DNA from: Gammaproteobacteria bacterium
GTDB taxonomy: Bacteria; Pseudomonadota; Gammaproteobacteria; Xanthomonadales; Marinicellaceae
Reading direction: 5' to 3'
Assembly (NCBI GenBank): GCA_024280395.1
Contig: JAJRQG010000001.1
Coordinates: 1-64,000 of the forward strand
DNA: 64,000 bases
A program made the position numbers and the translations under genes. The notes beneath the pieces were generated by a model that searched no databases, was not told the origin of the DNA, and saw only the letters and a list, made by a program, of their open reading frames with translations. Of the stretch, positions 9,388 to 18,122 are shown in pieces. The number at the start of each line of letters is the position of its first letter. The first letter of the stretch is position 1.

Positions 9388-9437
9388 CTGTTATTAATAT
9401 AACAGTGTATACTCAATAAATGTTATTAATATAACAT
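9388..9437 (+). promoter_or_regulatory. Pair of near-identical operator-like palindromes
   Basis: Two 18-base palindromes lie 32 bases apart, about three helical turns. They are CTGTTAT-TAAT-ATAACAG at 9388-9405 and ATGTTAT-TAAT-ATAACAT at 9420-9437. A TTGACA hexamer at 9380-9385 touches the first and TATACT at 9408-9413 lies between them, although that pair is 22 bases apart. The arrangement suggests a dimeric repressor controlling the FG-GAP gene that starts at 9503. A similar site precedes blaI (13082-13097). Confidence 0.6.
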
Positions 9438-9502
9438 TCTATAGTGAATTGGTGCTTTAAATCAAAGCAACATTTATGAATCTTAAACTTGAAAGAGGTT
9501 AT

Positions 9503-11077
9503 ATGATGAAAAAAAATAAGAATAAAATTTCTATAAAATTACATAATATTTTACTATGTACAGTATTAATGTTATTCCCCATTATTGGGAGTTCTCAATT
9601 TAATGCTGAAATTGATGTTAGCATGCTCAATGGTAACAATGGGTTTGTGATGAATGGAGCAATTCAAAGTGATTTTTTTGGTGGGTCTGTAGCTTATGGA
9701 GGTGATATAAATGGAGATGGAATTGATGACTTACTTGTTGGTGCAGTAGGATCAGATCCCAACGGGTTATTATCAGGGTCTACTTACCTGCTATTGGGCA
9801 GTGTTATTGGTTTTCCTACTCAGGTAAATACATCAAATACTATTGTTTTTAATGGTGCCGCAGTATTTGATAACTCAGGATATTCAGTTAATTATGCGGG
9901 AGATATTAATAATGATGGAATAGATGATTTCGTCATTGGTGCCATTGAATCAAGTTCAAATGGAAACTCATTAACAGGCAGAAGTTATGTGGTATTTGGA
10001 AAGCTTGTTAGGTTTGCAAGCAGTGTTGATTTATCAACACTAAATGGGGCTGATGGATTTGTATTAAATGGTGTTGAACAATTTGATTTATCGGGTGCAA
10101 CTGTTGGGTCGGCAGGTGATTTAAATAATGATGGAATAAGTGATTTGTTTATTGGGTCTATTAATGGTGGTTCCAATGATGAAGGTGAATGTTATATCAT
10201 TTATGGTAGCTCGAATACATTCCCAAGCTCTTTTAATTTATCAACATTAAATGGGAGTAATGGATTTACTATTAAAGGAATTAATCCAAACGATGAAGCT
10301 GGTAGATCAGTTTCTTCTGCTGGTGACTTTAATCATGATGGAATTGATGATTTAATAATTGGGGCTCCTGGCGCTAATACAGCCTATGTAGTATATGGTA
10401 CAAATAACTTATTTTCTCAAACTCTGAATCTATCAAGTATTAATGGCACTAATGGCATAGTCTTCAATGGAGTAACTTTTGATGATCAACTTGGAATTTC
10501 AGTCAGTAACGCTGGTGACATAAATGCAGATGGAATTGATGATATTGTTATCGGTGCTGATCTTGTAGATACAAGTTTTGGGGTAGATGCAGGTGCAAGT
10601 TATGTTGTATTCGGAAATGGAAGTAGTTTTCCAGCACCATTTAATTTATCTTCAATAAATGGCAATAATGGATTTGTTTTACAAGGGAATGGAACAAATG
10701 ATAACTCTGGAAATACAGTAAATAGCGCAGGGGATGTCAATTCAGATGGTATAGATGATATAATCATTGGAGCAAAAAAAGCGGATGCTAATGGAATAGA
10801 TTCTGGTGCAAGTTATGTCATATTTGGCAGTCAAACTCCATTTGATTCGCATATCAGTCTAACAAGCTTAGATGGAAACAATGGCTTTTCTATTTACGGA
10901 TTATCAGCAGGAGACATGCTAGGTTCCTCAGTAAGTTATGCTGGTGATATTAATGAAGATGGTCTTGATGACATTATAATTGGTGCAAATAATGATGATC
11001 CAAATGGCGCGGATTCAGGAGCTGCTTATATTATATACGGAAGAAAAGAATTGGTATTTTCAGATGGTTTCGAATAA
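9503..11077 (+). CDS. Secreted FG-GAP (integrin alpha-like beta-propeller) protein
   Basis: About 524 residues from ATG 9503, which has AGAGG four bases upstream; an in-frame ATG at 9476 lacks a ribosome binding site. A basic then hydrophobic N-terminus (ILLCTVLMLFPIIGSS) looks like a signal peptide. Seven FG-GAP repeats of roughly 60-70 residues follow. Each has a calcium-binding loop of the type GDINGDGIDDLLVGA and a repeated LNGxNGFxxxG segment, together predicting a seven-bladed propeller. The protein ends in FSDGFE, a C-terminal tail seen on many exported proteins of Marinicella and Xanthomonadales relatives. Surface adhesion or binding is plausible, but no ligand can be inferred. It converges with blaR1. 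Confidence 0.85.
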   Translation: MMKKNKNKISIKLHNILLCTVLMLFPIIGSSQFNAEIDVSMLNGNNGFVMNGAIQSDFFGGSVAYGGDINGDGIDDLLVGAVGSDPNGLLSGSTYLLLGSVIGFPTQVNTSNTIVFNGAAVFDNSGYSVNYAGDINNDGIDDFVIGAIESSSNGNSLTGRSYVVFGKLVRFASSVDLSTLNGADGFVLNGVEQFDLSGATVGSAGDLNNDGISDLFIGSINGGSNDEGECYIIYGSSNTFPSSFNLSTLNGSNGFTIKGINPNDEAGRSVSSAGDFNHDGIDDLIIGAPGANTAYVVYGTNNLFSQTLNLSSINGTNGIVFNGVTFDDQLGISVSNAGDINADGIDDIVIGADLVDTSFGVDAGASYVVFGNGSSFPAPFNLSSINGNNGFVLQGNGTNDNSGNTVNSAGDVNSDGIDDIIIGAKKADANGIDSGASYVIFGSQTPFDSHISLTSLDGNNGFSIYGLSAGDMLGSSVSYAGDINEDGLDDIIIGANNDDPNGADSGAAYIIYGRKELVFSDGFE

Positions 11078-11090
11078 TCAAGAATTGATA

Positions 11091-12614
11091 TTAATTTAAT
11101 GAATAGAGCCCATGTTTTAACAATTGAGCACCACACAAGAGCCTTTTTATCGAGCCATGGTTCTCTTTTGTTAATTGTGGAGTTAACTCAATGAATTTAT
11201 TATTTGATATGTCCAACGGCCATGCACAAAGAATATTTGAAACGCCCTGTTCCAAGGGTCCCGATGACTTATGGATAACAGTATTGATATTGGCATCAAC
11301 ATACACAATTCCAAGTGCAACACCATCAACTGAACCATCTGAAATAGAATTGGTTACTTTGTATCTTCCAGTCAATTCACCCTTTGTGGTTTTATATTGC
11401 CAAGTTTGTATTTGATGGTTGAATTTTTTCAAAGGCCCCAGTTTTAACCATGCTTTATTGTTGTTGTTTTTTGATTTAAACTCGAGTTCAACAAAAGTAT
11501 TTTGATTATCAAGCCCGTCATAAAAAGTAGCAATTTGGATAGATTGATTCCCAAGTTTTCCAGACCTCAATGAAGGTAAATCATAGGAAACAAACTCAAC
11601 AAAATCTTTGATTTTAGGTAAATCATTGTTATTGACACATCCAGATAATGATATTCCCGTTACAACCAAAAATAAAAAAGAAAGTTGGGACAACTTAAGT
11701 TTATGATAATCATCATTGACAATAGCTTTGATTCTTTGCTTTAACAGACTTTGTTTGCATGACATGAAAGGTACCAAAGATAATTCTTTGTCATTTTTGG
11801 GGAGAATCAATAAAGTGTTTGCATATGAACTTGCGTTGATACCTTCAGAAACAAGTTTTTTGTCACATGCCAATTCAATAAGGTATTTATGTTGCGTATA
11901 TAAATATTTCATTAGGGGATGAAACCAATACACAATTGAGGCCACAGAGGATAAATACAATAACCAATGGTCTTTTCTTCTATAGTGACATATTTCGTGT
12001 TTTGCAATATTTTGAATATCTTTTACTGCCCATTGGAGAACATGAGTTGGCATAACTATTTCAATAGATTTGATGCTCACAAATAAAAAGGGGACATTGA
12101 TTAAATTACTGATATTATAATTTATGGTTTTTCCTTTTAATGATTTTAATAAATAAGGTTTATGAAATACTTGAGAATGTTTAATAATTCTCTTTAACTC
12201 AAAAATCTGTTTGATATACCGAAAAACCTGAATAATCAAACCAAGCAACCAAACAAACAAAAACAAATATGATACAAAAATTTTAAAAAAAATATCAGAT
12301 TTAGGTGCTTCTTTTTCATTTTTCATTTTTTTTTGGGAACTGAGGTCAAGATGGTTATCTGCTATATTAGGACTTTGATAGAACTTTTGTGTCGGTGAAA
12401 TGATTTCAGAGTTTATAACTCCTGAAAAAACAGATCCAGCTTTATTAAGATTAAAAGAAAGGGGGGTATAAGACAATAAAGGAAAAAGTAAACTCACTAA
12501 AAAACCAAAAGCTAATATTTTATGCCTTAAATTTGGACTATTAAATCGAAATAAATACAATGCGCATAGACAAATAATAAGAATTATCGATGTTTTAATA
12601 AGTACAATTAACAT
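11091..12614 (-). CDS. BlaR1/MecR1-type M56 membrane metallopeptidase (sensor)
   Basis: A 507-residue membrane protein. Transmembrane segments near residues 2-20, 32-50 and 110-130 precede an M56 peptidase domain. The zinc motif HEICH is at 206-210, with the third ligand region ELACD at 247-251. A further hydrophobic segment lies near 310-327 (ending SGCV). The C-terminal 180 residues are predicted extracytoplasmic; they lack the penicillin-binding SxxK of true BlaR1, so the signal is probably not a beta-lactam. Known relatives cleave or trigger cleavage of a BlaI repressor. It follows blaI by five bases in the same operon. Confidence 0.85.
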   Translation of the reverse strand: MLIVLIKTSIILIICLCALYLFRFNSPNLRHKILAFGFLVSLLFPLLSYTPLSFNLNKAGSVFSGVINSEIISPTQKFYQSPNIADNHLDLSSQKKMKNEKEAPKSDIFFKIFVSYLFLFVWLLGLIIQVFRYIKQIFELKRIIKHSQVFHKPYLLKSLKGKTINYNISNLINVPFLFVSIKSIEIVMPTHVLQWAVKDIQNIAKHEICHYRRKDHWLLYLSSVASIVYWFHPLMKYLYTQHKYLIELACDKKLVSEGINASSYANTLLILPKNDKELSLVPFMSCKQSLLKQRIKAIVNDDYHKLKLSQLSFLFLVVTGISLSGCVNNNDLPKIKDFVEFVSYDLPSLRSGKLGNQSIQIATFYDGLDNQNTFVELEFKSKNNNNKAWLKLGPLKKFNHQIQTWQYKTTKGELTGRYKVTNSISDGSVDGVALGIVYVDANINTVIHKSSGPLEQGVSNILCAWPLDISNNKFIELTPQLTKENHGSIKRLLCGAQLLKHGLYSLN

Positions 12615-12619
12615 ACTCT

Positions 12620-13024
12620 TTATTTATCGCCTTTATTTTTAAAATTTTCAATCATTAAGGCCAATTCTTCAAGTTCTTTTTTATCAATATTCAATGAATC
12701 TTCATCTATAAAAGTTGCTACTGCATCAGTAACTGAGCCTGAAAAAAAGGTATTAATGAGTTTATTGAACATCTGACTAGCTGCAATTTCCTTTTTTATC
12801 AAAGGTTTATATATGAACTGATTGCCTTTAGTATTATGAACAGTATAGTTTTTTGATTCTAAAGTTCTGAGAATTGTCCTAACAGTGGCATTGTTTAAAT
12901 CTCCAGACATATACTTCTGTATTTCATTGGCACTGCATGATTCAAATCGATAAATGAGGTTCATTGCCTCTTCTTCTCTTTGTGTTAAACCATCCAAGCT
13001 GCCTTTTCTTCTTCCTCGTGACAT
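12620..13024 (-). CDS. BlaI/MecI/CopY-family transcriptional repressor
   Basis: A 134-residue winged-helix protein. LTQREEEAMNLIYRF, SANEIQKYM, and NATVRTILRTLESKNY form the DNA-binding domain typical of BlaI/MecI (Penicillinase_R). A short helical C-terminal dimerisation part follows. Family members bind palindromes as dimers and are removed by proteolysis through the BlaR1 partner, which is encoded next. A palindrome upstream (13082-13097) resembles the pair before the FG-GAP gene, so autoregulation and control of that gene are likely inferences. Confidence 0.9.
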   Translation of the reverse strand: MSRGRRKGSLDGLTQREEEAMNLIYRFESCSANEIQKYMSGDLNNATVRTILRTLESKNYTVHNTKGNQFIYKPLIKKEIAASQMFNKLINTFFSGSVTDAVATFIDEDSLNIDKKELEELALMIENFKNKGDK

Positions 13025-13081
13025 AAAAAATTAATAAATTAAAACTTTATTATGCTCTTTATAATAATAAATCACAACTAT

Positions 13082-13097
13082 CGTTATTAAATTAACA
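13082..13097 (-). promoter_or_regulatory. Candidate BlaI operator
   Basis: CGTTATTAAATTAACA matches the core TGTTATTAATATAACA of the two palindromes at 9388-9437 in 13 of 16 positions, about 58 bases before the blaI start. The spacer is very AT-rich, so chance similarity is possible. Confidence 0.4.
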
Positions 13098-13494
13098 CTA
13101 AAAAATAATGCTGAAATTTATATTAGTTGGCTAAATACAGTCTTTGAATCCATCAGAACGCATAAGTTTATTTTTCTTTGATTGACATGGCTTGCAACAA
13201 AACGAATAACACAAATTGTAAAGATATCAGTCAAGTGTCCAGAGATATGTGTGTAGTCCTAAGTCCTTTACATTGTTAAACGCCAAGCTAAATGAGGCAC
13301 TCATTGCGTCATTAGAAAACTCACCAAAATTACAGTTATCTCTATTTGCATCATACTTTTAAAAATCATCATTCGATAATTCATTGAATCATTGGGTTTT
13401 CGATGAATGCAAAACCCTATAAGAAATTTAATAACTAAAGTACACATTTGATGAATAGATACTGTTTTTGTGAAATTTAACTGCTTTTATGTAC
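13098..13494. other. About 400 bases with no gene seen
   Basis: This lies between the end of thrA and the blaI promoter region, both on the minus strand. I see no reading frame with coding character, no RNA gene and no clear terminator. The sequence is AT-rich with scattered stops in all frames. Confidence 0.4.
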
Positions 13495-15954
13495 TTAAAC
13501 AAAACTACTTTTTGCTGGGAGTATCTTCACCACATCAGAAAAAATCCCAGCTGCAGTTACATCTGCTCCCGCTCCATATCCACGCAGAACCATAGGAATG
13601 GGTTGGTAGTATTGACTAAAGAATGATATGGCATTTTCGCCGCACTTAACTGAGTATAGAGCTGATGTGTTGGCTACTTTTTCAATTTTAACCGTGCATT
13701 TACTATCTTCAACGGTACCGATATAGCGTAGCACGGCATTTTCTGATTGTGCTTGATTACATAAATTTTGGATTGAGTCATCAAGACTTGGTAGTTTCTG
13801 CATAAATTCATCAACGCTTTTGCATTCTTCTAATTCTTCGGTTAATAATGAGTCAATTTTTACATCCCTAAGCTCTAGATCTAGTCCTGCTTCACGCGCC
13901 ACGATTAATACCTTTCTAGCTATATCCATTCCAGAAAGGTCATCTCTTGGGTCGGGTTCGGTGAAGCCTTTGGATTTGGCGCGAATCACAGCTTCAGATA
14001 AAGGGAGTCCTTCGTCTAATTTGCCAAAGATATAGGACATGGAGCCCGACAAAATGCCTTCAAATTTAACCAAAGTATCGCCTGCACGAATCAAGTTTCT
14101 GAAGGTATCAATCACGGGCAAACCTGCACCCACATTGGTTTCATAATTAAATTGGCGATTGGTTTGAATAGCTTTGGTTTTTAATTTCTGATAGTATTGC
14201 ATGCTCAATGTATTGGCTTTTTTATTGGCGGCAACTATATGATAGCCAGCTTCAAAGAAACCTAAGTAAGCTTCTGCGATGCTTGTTGATGACGTACAAT
14301 CAACGATGATCGGGTTAATCATATTGGAGTGTTGTCGAAAGGCTTTTAGCTTTTCGTGGTTAAAACTTTCAAGTTCGGTAGACAATAGCTGCTGGTAGTT
14401 TTCAAGGTTGATGCCGTCTTCTTTGAGTAATGCACCTTTAGAATTAACAATACCGCAGACTTTAATGCTAATGTTTTGCTTTTCTAAGAATGATTGCTGT
14501 TTTTGTATTTGCTTTAAGAAGGCATCTCCCACCAGTCCACAACCAATTAAGATAATTTCTACTTGCTGTTTGGCATCAAAGAAAAGTTGGTGGCAACTTT
14601 TTAATCCGCGTTTGACTCTGTTTTCTTCAACTACAGCTGAAATAGACCGTTCATTTGAGCCTTGTGCGATGGCAATGATATTGACATTGGCAATGGCAAG
14701 TGCTTGGAAAAATTGCGCGGCTGTTCCGCGACGTTTTTTCATGTTATCAGAAATCAAAGTTATCACAGCCAAGCTATCTTTGAATACAATAGGTTCTAAC
14801 AATTCATTTTTTAATTCTAAGGAGAAGTTATCTTCTAAAGTGTCTTTTGCCAATTGTTTGGTTTCTGTATCGATACAAAAGCTGATGGAGTACTCTGAAG
14901 AAGATTGAGTAATCAAAACTATACTAATATTTTGCTTGCTTATGCAATCAAATACACGAGCAGCCATGCCAACCATACCTTTCATACCTGGGCCGCTAAC
15001 GGTTACCATTGACATATTGTGCATACTTGATATAGCAGTGGCAAAATTATTTGTGTTATACGAGCTGTGGCTGATGGTTGTGCCTTTGCTGTCTAAATTA
15101 AATGTATTGCGAATTACACAGGGAATATTAGCTTGCATCAAAGGAGTAATGGTTTTTGGGTGTAATACACTGGCACCAAAATATGATAGCTCCATAGCCT
15201 CGTAATAGCTTAATTGGGGCACCAAATACGCCGAACTGATGTCTCTTGGGTTGGCATTATAAACACCATCGACGTCTGTCCATATTTGACATGCATCAGC
15301 ATTTAAACTAATAGCACATAAGGCCGCAGTATAGTCAGAGCCGTTGCGCCCTAGGGTGGTGGCCTTACTGGTTGAACTGGATGAGGCAAAACCTGCCATT
15401 AATAATACCTGGCATTTATTGTTTTGATAGAGTGCGAAATTTTCTTTGGTTTTATCAATAGCTACATCACCGGTGAAGGGGGATTCAGTCGTGATGATAC
15501 AACTTCTTGAATCTATAATTTGTACCGTTAAACCCAATGATATTAACTGTGAATACATGATACACACGGATAATTGTTCGCCCAAAGTAATCAGCCATGC
15601 ATAAATATCATTTGGACACTGTTTTAACAATGCGACTCCTTGAAGTTTGGCGTGGGCCTCTTGAAACAAATAATTGATGTGCGTTTGTTGTTTTTGTGCT
15701 TCTAACAGGCAAGCACAGTTGAGTTTTTTTAGCGTTTCGTGGTGCTTGTCTTCTAGTGTGATTAGTAAACTTTGCCAATCATCGTCATTAATAGCAGTTT
15801 CAATGATGTTAATTAATTCATCAGTGACTTTACCCATGGCTGATAATATTACGGCTAATTTATTTGACTGGGCTGATTGAGCAATAATATTTGCAACGGA
15901 TTGAAGTTTTTCAGCTGAGGCTAGTGAGGTTCCACCAAATTTTTGTACTAACAT
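13495..15954 (-). CDS. thrA: Bifunctional aspartokinase/homoserine dehydrogenase I
   Basis: An 819-residue fusion enzyme catalysing the first and third steps of threonine and methionine synthesis. The aspartokinase part begins with VQKFGGTSLASAEKL. It includes the TTLGRNGSDYTA signature, and two ACT regulatory domains follow (about residues 315-460). The NAD(P)-binding LIGCGLVGDAF near 466 opens the homoserine dehydrogenase part. This part has AANKKANT, NYETNVGAGLPVI and the GFTEPDPRDDLSGMD active-site segment. Length equals that of E. coli ThrA. thrB and thrC do not follow, so the pathway genes are split. Confidence 0.97.
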   Translation of the reverse strand: MLVQKFGGTSLASAEKLQSVANIIAQSAQSNKLAVILSAMGKVTDELINIIETAINDDDWQSLLITLEDKHHETLKKLNCACLLEAQKQQTHINYLFQEAHAKLQGVALLKQCPNDIYAWLITLGEQLSVCIMYSQLISLGLTVQIIDSRSCIITTESPFTGDVAIDKTKENFALYQNNKCQVLLMAGFASSSSTSKATTLGRNGSDYTAALCAISLNADACQIWTDVDGVYNANPRDISSAYLVPQLSYYEAMELSYFGASVLHPKTITPLMQANIPCVIRNTFNLDSKGTTISHSSYNTNNFATAISSMHNMSMVTVSGPGMKGMVGMAARVFDCISKQNISIVLITQSSSEYSISFCIDTETKQLAKDTLEDNFSLELKNELLEPIVFKDSLAVITLISDNMKKRRGTAAQFFQALAIANVNIIAIAQGSNERSISAVVEENRVKRGLKSCHQLFFDAKQQVEIILIGCGLVGDAFLKQIQKQQSFLEKQNISIKVCGIVNSKGALLKEDGINLENYQQLLSTELESFNHEKLKAFRQHSNMINPIIVDCTSSTSIAEAYLGFFEAGYHIVAANKKANTLSMQYYQKLKTKAIQTNRQFNYETNVGAGLPVIDTFRNLIRAGDTLVKFEGILSGSMSYIFGKLDEGLPLSEAVIRAKSKGFTEPDPRDDLSGMDIARKVLIVAREAGLDLELRDVKIDSLLTEELEECKSVDEFMQKLPSLDDSIQNLCNQAQSENAVLRYIGTVEDSKCTVKIEKVANTSALYSVKCGENAISFFSQYYQPIPMVLRGYGAGADVTAAGIFSDVVKILPAKSSFV

Positions 15955-15962
15955 TATTAAAG

Positions 15963-15991
15963 GTTATAGTTGTGTAAAGCTGAACTATAAC
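15963..15991 (-). promoter_or_regulatory. Hairpin in the thrA leader
   Basis: GTTATAGTT and AACTATAAC form a perfect 9-bp stem with an 11-base loop ending nine bases before the thrA ATG. It overlaps the place expected for the ribosome binding site, which is otherwise weak. Just upstream on the minus strand GAGATTCCT occurs twice. No Thr/Ile-rich leader peptide is visible, so this is not a thrL-type attenuator. Confidence 0.35.
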
Positions 15992-16083
15992 AAATGATGG
16001 CGTAATCCTTAAGGAATCTCTGAAAAATAGAGGAATCTCAGTGAATAAAAATATTTAGAATTGTAAAATAAGTGGGTTGGAAT

Positions 16084-16866
16084 TTAGAGGTTATGTTGAA
16101 ACTTGATGTATTGAACATCGCCAGTTAAACCGTCTAGAGAGTTTGGCACATTGGATTGACTGTTTTTAATGCGTTGTTTAGATCCGAAAGAGATGGTGGT
16201 GTCATCTGAAAAATACCAGTCTAACTCGATCCCCAAACGTGTATTATCAATCATACCCACATTGTCCTCTAAATAAGTATCTGTGAGTAGTGACGCACCA
16301 AATCTGGCTTTTCTAAAGCCCAATGCAAATGAGCTGGTATTAACTTCAGGCGTGTTAAATCCAATCAGATTAGCATCAGCCAACAGGCCGTAGTTAAAAC
16401 CAATATTCAGCTCGGAATTATTTCCCATACCGAATTTTGATGAAATGCCAAAATTATAACCAGAAATATTGCGATTTGTGTCTAGTGATGGACTCTGGTA
16501 AGGTGTGGCATGCTTGGCGAAAGTTTTACTCAAGCTTTTACTGTATTTGAATGCTGTGTTGGTGGTTTTTGGAGTTGGCTCGGAGTTTAATCTGCTTTCA
16601 AATAAGTTAAGGTTGATAATAATTGAGTCTGAAAGATTCCATACAATCCCTATCTCATTGCCAAAATTAGTATTTTTGTTTGCTTTCAATGTAAAAACAG
16701 GTGTGTTTTTTTTGTGATTAGCACTAATCCAGTCATCATTCACGTTGAACTTATCAGTACTTGTGCCAAGTAACGAAAAAGAAATTTCTGAATCATTTTC
16801 CTTGGCGTGTAAGTTTGTGCCAAAAAGGGCAATAAGAATGAAAAACTTAAAATTTCTTATGTTCAC
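16084..16866 (-). CDS. Predicted outer-membrane beta-barrel protein, function unknown
   Basis: A 260-residue exported protein. A signal peptide of about 21 residues (FFILIALFGTNLHA) precedes a mature part made of alternating short amphipathic strands. Examples are FGNEIGIVWNLSDSIIINLN, LGIELDWYFSDDTTISFGSK and a C-terminal strand YIKFQHNL; the pattern is typical of small outer-membrane barrels. The last residue is Leu rather than Phe, which is acceptable but not ideal for BAM recognition. No specific family is recognised. It stands alone between thrA and lpxC. Confidence 0.6.
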   Translation of the reverse strand: MNIRNFKFFILIALFGTNLHAKENDSEISFSLLGTSTDKFNVNDDWISANHKKNTPVFTLKANKNTNFGNEIGIVWNLSDSIIINLNLFESRLNSEPTPKTTNTAFKYSKSLSKTFAKHATPYQSPSLDTNRNISGYNFGISSKFGMGNNSELNIGFNYGLLADANLIGFNTPEVNTSSFALGFRKARFGASLLTDTYLEDNVGMIDNTRLGIELDWYFSDDTTISFGSKQRIKNSQSNVPNSLDGLTGDVQYIKFQHNL

Positions 16867-17037
16867 TTATTTTCTAACCTTATAATCACTTATTTAACAG
16901 TTGCTTAGAGCAGATTATTCATGAGAAGTTCCACGAATAGTTTAATAGTAGCAATTATAATGGTTTTTTTCAATAAAAACGTGATGAGTTTCAAATATAA
17001 GAAAAATACTTCTTTTTAAGACATGGTAAATCTATAT

Positions 17038-17943
17038 TTATGCAAATAAAGGATACAATAGCTCTTCTTTGTGTTGTTGTGTTTCATAAGTAACAAGTTC
17101 CCAAGCATCGGTTTGCTTTAACAGGGTTCTTGCCAATTGATTATTTAGAGCATGTCCAGATTTATAACCATAAAATGAACCAATTATTGGGTGTCCTAAT
17201 TGAAAAATGTCGCCAATGGCATCAAGAATTTTGTGCTTTACAAATTCGTCTTCATAACGCAGACCATCTTGATTTAATACTCGGTAATCGTCGAGAACAA
17301 TGGCATTGTCCATACTTCCACCCATTGCTAGATTATTATCTCTTAACATTTCAATATCACGCATAAAACCGAAAGTTCTTGCACGTGAAATTTCTTTGAC
17401 GAAAGCATTTGTATTTATATTTATTTCTTTTGACTTTGTGTGGTCTGAGAAAGCAGGGTGGTTGAATTCAATTTCAAATTTAAGTTTGTAACCATTATAT
17501 GGTTCGAAACGTGCTATTTTGCCATCGTGATTTACTTCAACAGGTTTAGTGATTTTGATGAATTTTTTTGCTTTTTCTTGAAGTTTTATACCCGCAGATT
17601 GAATGAGAAATACAAATGGACCAGCACTTCCATCCATTATTGGAACCTCTGACGCACTTAATTCGACAATACAATTGTCGATACCCATTCCACTAAAAGC
17701 GGCCATCAAGTGCTCAACTGTAGAAACTCTAACACCATTTTTGATGAGTGTGGTCGACATACTCGTATCGCCTACGAGTTCAGCATTGGCTTTTAATTCA
17801 ACAGGTTGTGTAAAATCTGTTCTGGTAAATACTATGCCAGTATCAATTGAAGCCGGCTTTAAAGTAATATATACCTTCTGGCCTGTATGTATGCCAACTC
17901 CAGTCGCTCTTACTGTGTTTTTCAGGGTTCTTTGTTTTATCAT
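17038..17943 (-). CDS. lpxC: UDP-3-O-acyl-N-acetylglucosamine deacetylase
   Basis: A 301-residue zinc enzyme, the committed step of lipid A synthesis. Visible are the N-terminal [20 protein letters not shown], the zinc His in [11 protein letters not shown] (His78), the later zinc ligands in [12 protein letters not shown], and the general-base His in [10 protein letters not shown]. It is the last gene of the dcw cluster, the usual location in gammaproteobacteria, separated from ftsZ by 179 bases that hold inverted repeats. Presence shows the organism makes LPS. Confidence 0.97.
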   Translation of the reverse strand: MIKQRTLKNTVRATGVGIHTGQKVYITLKPASIDTGIVFTRTDFTQPVELKANAELVGDTSMSTTLIKNGVRVSTVEHLMAAFSGMGIDNCIVELSASEVPIMDGSAGPFVFLIQSAGIKLQEKAKKFIKITKPVEVNHDGKIARFEPYNGYKLKFEIEFNHPAFSDHTKSKEININTNAFVKEISRARTFGFMRDIEMLRDNNLAMGGSMDNAIVLDDYRVLNQDGLRYEDEFVKHKILDAIGDIFQLGHPIIGSFYGYKSGHALNNQLARTLLKQTDAWELVTYETQQHKEELLYPLFA

Positions 17944-18019
17944 TATTATTTTTTTAAATACTTTACAACTCTAAGATTTGCGAAGTTTATCACATTTCCC
18001 CCATTTTGACAAAAACACA

Positions 18020-18057
18020 GTTGTATTTATACAACCTATTGTTGGATTTATACAACA
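18020..18057. promoter_or_regulatory. Two inverted repeats upstream of lpxC
   Basis: GTTGTAT-TT-ATACAAC at 18020-18035 and TGTTGGAT-TT-ATACAACA at 18040-18057 (one mismatch) share the core TTGKATTTATACAAC. They start 21 bases apart, two helical turns. They lie 77-114 bases before the lpxC start, in a place where an lpxC promoter or operator is expected. On the minus strand each contains TATAAAT. Confidence 0.4.
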
Positions 18058-18062
18058 AATGC

Positions 18063-18094
18063 GTATTGTAACCTCGGAGGTGAAGTTACAATAC
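18063..18094 (-). terminator. Hairpin after ftsZ
   Basis: GTATTGTAAC and GTTACAATAC form a perfect 10-bp stem around a 12-base loop, 29 bases after the ftsZ stop. There is no long U-tract behind it, so it may be a partial terminator or a processing or stability element between ftsZ and lpxC. Confidence 0.5.
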
Positions 18095-18122
18095 TGTCCT
18101 AATTCGCACTCAGTAACTTTAT

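Noticed and set aside
11091-13024. Beta-lactam resistance operon
   Set aside because: BlaI and BlaR1-like proteins are present, but there is no beta-lactamase or altered penicillin-binding protein gene, and the sensor lacks the SxxK penicillin-binding motif.
13495-15954. Plus-strand frames of up to 166 codons inside thrA
   Set aside because: They lie wholly within a complete conserved enzyme gene on the other strand and show no protein-like features. The same applies to the long opposite-strand frames in ftsZ, ahcY, clpA and the mur genes.
15955-16083. thrL-type leader peptide before thrA
   Set aside because: No short frame rich in Thr and Ile codons with a following terminator was found; only a plain hairpin is present.
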